From positions 186,001-250,000 of the forward strand of contig NZ_FOOT01000006.1 in NCBI RefSeq assembly GCF_900113285.1: a stretch of 64,000 nt of DNA, read 5' to 3'. How positions within the stretch are numbered: position 1 is the first letter of the stretch; each line of letters starts with the position of its first letter. The position numbers were made by a program, and so were the translations under genes. Under the pieces are notes generated by a model that was given only the letters and a program-made list of their open reading frames with translations, was not told where the DNA came from and did no database searches. This DNA comes from Pontibacter chinhatensis. GTDB taxonomy: Bacteria; Bacteroidota; Bacteroidia; Cytophagales; Hymenobacteraceae. Shown piece after piece: positions 60,668 through 64,000 of this stretch.

Positions 60668-63328
60668 ATGAACATTACCGCTAAAATACCTGTCGCGATA
60701 CTAAGAGCGCTGGAAAAAGTGCCTGACCTTTACCTGGTTCTTTCTCCAGACCTGGAGGTGCTCACGGCATCGGATGCCTTGCTAAACGCCATGTCGGCCT
60801 CCCGAAAAAGTATGGTGGGCAAGTCGGTGGTCGATATCTTCACCAGTACGGACGCTACTGCCCCGGATGACGTGGAAGCTCTGGTACACGATGCGGTGCA
60901 AAAGGCTCTGAGCCAAGAGGAGTCGCAACACATTAGCCTCCTGCAAAGCCGGACGGCACAACCATGGCAGGTGCAATCTTCGCCCGTAACAGACGAGGCT
61001 GGGGCTATACTTTATATCATCCTTAAGCTAACCCCATCCGGGCGGCAGGAGCACGAAACCCTGCCAAACACAGCGGATAAGTATCATACCCTGTTCAACT
61101 CCATAAATCAGGGCTTCTGTATCCTGGAGTTATACTTTGATGAGCACCAGAGGCCTGTGGATTATCGCTATCTGGAGGTAAACCCCGCCTTTAAGCAGCA
61201 AACATCGATCAAAAATGCGCAGGGCAAAACAGTTCGGGAGCTGCTGCCAGGCATAGAGCCATTCTGGATAGAGCAATATGGGCAGGTGGCCCTAACCGGC
61301 AAGCCCATACGGCTGGTGGAGGAAGTGCATTCCCTCGGTATCTGGTTTGATGTGTATGCTTTTCGCATCGGCAACCCCGATGACCGTCTCGTCGCTGTCC
61401 TGTTCAGTAACATCACCGAGCAAAGAGAAGCGGAGAAGGCCTTGCGCGAGAGTGAAGACCGTTTCCGGACGGTGGTGAACCTGGTGCCGGACCTGCTCTG
61501 GATAAACGGCGCTGCCGGCGCTATCAGTTGGTACAGCCAGCGCTGGTTTGAGTATACCGGGCTTACAGAGCAGGATTTGGCGGGCTTTGGCTGGCTAAAG
61601 GTCCTGCATCCGGACGACCAGAAGCATGTATGGCACAACTTCGAGAAAGCGGCGGAAGAAGCCGGCCCGCTGCGCCAGGAATACCGCCTCCGCAATGCCG
61701 CAGGCGCATATCGGTGGTTTCTGATACAGGCGCTGCCCATAAAGGACACCCAGGGCAAGGCCTTGCAGTGGTTTGGGGCCGCCACCGACATACACGAGCA
61801 CAAGCTGGCCGAGGAGGTGATTGCCAACCATAACGCCCTGCTGGAGCAGGAGGTAAGCGAACGCACGGAGGCCATGCAGGAAAGCAGGGAACTCCTGGCC
61901 TCCGTACTCGAGAACACCTCCAGCAACATCATGGTGCTTAAAGCCATCCGGGACAGCAGCGGAGAGATCTCTGATTTTGAGTACGTGCTAACCAACAGCA
62001 ACCTATTGCGCGGAGCCACCCGCGACTCCCTGGTAGGCAGAAAGTTTGGCGAGGAGGCTTTGGGCGTGCTGCCTGCGGCGCTACTTGCCAACTTTAAGGA
62101 AGTGGTTGAGCTAGGCCAGGACTGGACGGGGGAAGCCCAAGTGCGTTTTGAACATCGGGAAGTATGGTCGCAGGTGTATGCCCGCAAGTTTGACGATGGG
62201 GTGCTAGTAACCTATTTCGATATTACGCAACTGAAGGAGGCAGAGCAGGAACTGCGGGAGAATACAATATTTATTGAGCAGATAATGGACGCCACGCCGG
62301 ACTTTATCATGCTGTTTAACCTGCAAACAAACAAGGTGGACTTCGTGAACAGGAGCGCCTACCTGGGCAACGAGCCCTGTTTCCACGAGACCCTCACCCT
62401 TGATTACGCCAAGATTCTGGAACGCGCCCACCCCCAGGACCGGACACTATTAAACAGGTATATAGACCGCTTCCGCACAGCCGCTGACGGGGAAATATAC
62501 TCGCTGGAGTACCGTGTGCTGCAGGAGGACAAGACCACCTGGTACAGGACAAGGGGTAAGGTATTTAAACGCGACGCCGCCGGCAAGCCCACCCATTACA
62601 TCAGCGTGGTGCAGGACATCTCGGCACTGAAGCAACTGGAGGCCGAAAACAACAGAATGCGCCTGGACCAGCAAAAGGCCTTGCTGCTGGCTATACTTCA
62701 GGCACAGGAAGAGGAGCGGCGCAGGATTTCGGAGGCCCTGCACAACGGCGTGGGCCAGCAACTGTACGCGGCGAAAATTCACCTGGACCTGCTGCACGGC
62801 CAGCGTATGGCCCCCGACCCGAAGGCAGCGGCTGCCCTGGCGCAGGTAGACCACATCCTGGAGCAGGCCATCAACCAAACGCGCAGCCTTTCGCATGAGC
62901 TGACGCCTGCCGTATTGGGGCAATTTGGCCTAGAGGCAGCCTTCCTCGACATTGGCAACTCGCTCAGCAGCAAGTCTCTGAAGCTACAGTGCATGGTGGT
63001 CAACCTGCCCAAAGAGCTGGACAAGAACCTGCAAATAGTGCTTTACCGGATTGCCCAGGAACTGGCCAACAATATTCTGAAACACGCCAAGGCCACTGCC
63101 GCCAGCCTGCTGCTCCGGAACGAGGACGACACCCTCATCCTGACGGCTGAAGACAATGGCGTTGGTTTTAACCCGGATAAGCTGCCTGCCAAGGGAATCG
63201 GGCTGAGTTCTATACAAGACCGCGTTAAGCTGCTGAACGGCTCCTGCAGCCTTAGCTCCTCCCCCGGCCAGGGCACCTCCGTTGAGGTCCGGCTGCCGCT
63301 TCATCCGCTGTCCCTGCAAAAAGTATAA
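60668..63328 (+). CDS. Multi-PAS sensor histidine kinase, NarL/HisKA_3 type
   Basis: 886 residues with no membrane segments, so a cytosolic sensor. PAS-like domains span about 10-120, 145-260, 265-385, 410-525 and 530-650, with a coiled coil (LEQEVSERTEAMQESREL) near 395. The phospho-acceptor His692 lies in RRISEALHNGVGQQLYAAK, the HisKA_3 type, followed by an ATPase domain with ELANNILKHAKA, DNGVGFNPDKL and KGIGLSSIQDR. Such kinases pair with LuxR-type regulators, and one is convergent 344 bases away. The ligand is unknown. The stop codon lies within an AAAGTATAA motif. Confidence 0.93.
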   Translation: MNITAKIPVAILRALEKVPDLYLVLSPDLEVLTASDALLNAMSASRKSMVGKSVVDIFTSTDATAPDDVEALVHDAVQKALSQEESQHISLLQSRTAQPWQVQSSPVTDEAGAILYIILKLTPSGRQEHETLPNTADKYHTLFNSINQGFCILELYFDEHQRPVDYRYLEVNPAFKQQTSIKNAQGKTVRELLPGIEPFWIEQYGQVALTGKPIRLVEEVHSLGIWFDVYAFRIGNPDDRLVAVLFSNITEQREAEKALRESEDRFRTVVNLVPDLLWINGAAGAISWYSQRWFEYTGLTEQDLAGFGWLKVLHPDDQKHVWHNFEKAAEEAGPLRQEYRLRNAAGAYRWFLIQALPIKDTQGKALQWFGAATDIHEHKLAEEVIANHNALLEQEVSERTEAMQESRELLASVLENTSSNIMVLKAIRDSSGEISDFEYVLTNSNLLRGATRDSLVGRKFGEEALGVLPAALLANFKEVVELGQDWTGEAQVRFEHREVWSQVYARKFDDGVLVTYFDITQLKEAEQELRENTIFIEQIMDATPDFIMLFNLQTNKVDFVNRSAYLGNEPCFHETLTLDYAKILERAHPQDRTLLNRYIDRFRTAADGEIYSLEYRVLQEDKTTWYRTRGKVFKRDAAGKPTHYISVVQDISALKQLEAENNRMRLDQQKALLLAILQAQEEERRRISEALHNGVGQQLYAAKIHLDLLHGQRMAPDPKAAAALAQVDHILEQAINQTRSLSHELTPAVLGQFGLEAAFLDIGNSLSSKSLKLQCMVVNLPKELDKNLQIVLYRIAQELANNILKHAKATAASLLLRNEDDTLILTAEDNGVGFNPDKLPAKGIGLSSIQDRVKLLNGSCSLSSSPGQGTSVEVRLPLHPLSLQKV

Positions 63329-63364
63329 AACGTAGGTTGCGATTTATACTTTGGGGAAGGTGTA
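63320..63364. repeat. R4 repeat, copy 2
   Basis: It matches 42825-42869 at 41 of 45 positions. It overlaps the last three codons of the kinase gene. Confidence 0.65.
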
Positions 63365-63672
63365 GGCTTATACCTAATCCCTCCAGGGACGGGAGTTATA
63401 CTTGAAAATAAGTCCCCTCCTTTGAAGCAGAACCATTACATTCCCTTCACCTTGTCATCCTGAAAGGATCCTGGGGGCTTGTAGTGCAGGCTTAACCTCC
63501 TTTCTACCAAGTTTCTTAGCAGAATAACAGAAAGTTTAAGGCCATTGAGTGTAGAATGAAGCAGCTCTGCTCCAGGGGGTAAATAGTACAAACCACTAAG
63601 CCACAAAGTATAAAGGGGCGCCGGGGCTATGTACCCCGGCGCCCCTTTATACTTTGTGCAACTGCTCTTTTG
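63329..63672. other. Gene-free stretch between kinase and regulator
   Basis: 344 bases between convergent genes, with the rest of R4, scattered AGTATA motifs and a long terminator hairpin (63602-63658). No gene is seen. Confidence 0.5.
63602..63658. terminator. Bidirectional terminator of two inverted AGTATA motifs
   Basis: Perfect 25-bp arms (63602-63626 and 63634-63658) with a 7-base loop. Each arm begins or ends with CACAAAGTATAAAGGGG or its complement, then a GC block. It lies between the convergent kinase and regulator genes. Confidence 0.9.
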
Positions 63673-64000
63673 CTATAGCTGGTTATCAACCCCGATGATC
63701 TTGTGCTCGAAGGCATACTTTATCAAGTTGGCCGTGTTTTTAGCCTGCGTTTTCTCCAGGATGTTCTGCCGGTGCGTTTCGATGGTGCGCTTGCTGGTGA
63801 AAAGCTTTTCGGCAATCTCCGCATTGGTATAGCCCTCGGCGATGAGCGTGAGTACCTGCACCTCCCGTTTCGAGAGTTTTTTGTCGTCCAGGAGCTGGCT
63901 GGCCGCCTGAGGAACCGGTTGCGACGCTTGCTCCACCAGTTTTACCGAGATGTCCCCGCTAATGTACCTGCCTCCTCCTGCCACCAGCTTGATGGCGGCG
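63673..64000 (-). CDS. LuxR/NarL-type response regulator, C-terminal part
   Basis: The gene runs off the window edge; its last 108 codons are visible. They hold AGGGRYISGDI (linker end) and a GerE HTH: LSKREVQVLTLIAEGYTNAEIAEKL and RTIETHRQNI. The receiver domain lies outside. It probably partners the convergent HisKA_3 kinase, which uses this regulator class, though they are not cotranscribed. Confidence 0.88.
   Translation of the reverse strand, partial: AAIKLVAGGGRYISGDISVKLVEQASQPVPQAASQLLDDKKLSKREVQVLTLIAEGYTNAEIAEKLFTSKRTIETHRQNILEKTQAKNTANLIKYAFEHKIIGVDNQL

Noticed and set aside
1..64000. AGTATA motif as an ordinary promoter -7 box (TATACTTTG resembles TAnnTTTG)
   Set aside because: It occurs in both orientations throughout coding sequence and lacks the correct spacing (one base short of the consensus), so promoter function cannot explain it.
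1..64000. CRISPR array, tRNA, rRNA, transposase or phage genes
   Set aside because: Looked for and not seen; the repeats present are dispersed and not regularly spaced.

Overview
The window looks like chromosomal DNA of a Bacteroidota bacterium, most likely of the Hymenobacteraceae (Pontibacter-like). The evidence is the gene set: a fused branched-chain/2-oxoacid dehydrogenase E1, a DUF1573 protein, a DACNV-type sensor, Bacteroidota AMP nucleosidase, an LTA-synthase-like sulfatase and a UMF1-type MFS protein. Starts mostly lack Shine-Dalgarno sequences, one promoter carries a TAnnTTTG -7 box, and base composition is mildly GC-rich. The assignment is an inference. No rRNA, tRNA, CRISPR array, transposase or phage gene was seen.

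Layout. 1-16 kb holds mostly envelope and housekeeping genes: a lipoprotein start, a YpfJ-type metallopeptidase, a porin, an S41 peptidase, an exported isoaspartyl methyltransferase, a VAT-1-like oxidoreductase, a DACNV sensor, D-lactate dehydrogenase, a minus-strand HtrA-CapA-archease run, an APC permease and an exported methyltransferase. 16-32 kb holds oxidoreductases, NamZ (DUF1343), an M1 peptidase and DinB. It also has a sulfation module (sulfotransferase, CysC, CysQ), an acyltransferase, a D-aminoacylase lipoprotein, a HAD protein with an altered motif I, Mug, and an SDR gene with no ordinary start codon. 32-44 kb holds the E1 fusion, DUF1573, alanine dehydrogenase, the LTA-synthase-like protein, an HsdR-N protein, AMP nucleosidase, an amidohydrolase and an MFS transporter.

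44-52.5 kb is the most unusual block. Two paralogous ~495-residue TPR-like proteins face a 51-residue exportable peptide gene. That gene is followed by an oligopeptide-type binding lipoprotein and two permeases without an ATPase, and then a second small-protein gene. The two small genes share an upstream AT-rich element at matching distance, and related half-sites lie in front of the TPR gene. This could be a peptide signalling circuit, but no member has a demonstrated function here. 52.6-64 kb holds MsrA, an SDR with an octapeptide-repeat tail, a cyanophycin-catabolism-like cluster (isoaspartyl peptidase, guanidine-modifying enzyme, membrane protein, cyanophycinase), carbonic anhydrase, a multi-PAS histidine kinase and a truncated LuxR-type response regulator.

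Two genome-scale signals run through everything. First, the hexamer AGTATA (usually AAGTATAA, either strand) is hugely over-represented in genes and between them: I counted 35 in the first 10.2 kb against about 4 expected. Inverted pairs of it form long perfect terminator stems, as uptake sequences do in Neisseria and Pasteurellaceae. Second, several dispersed non-coding repeat families occupy the intergenic regions, including a MITE-like 116-bp element with terminal inverted repeats.
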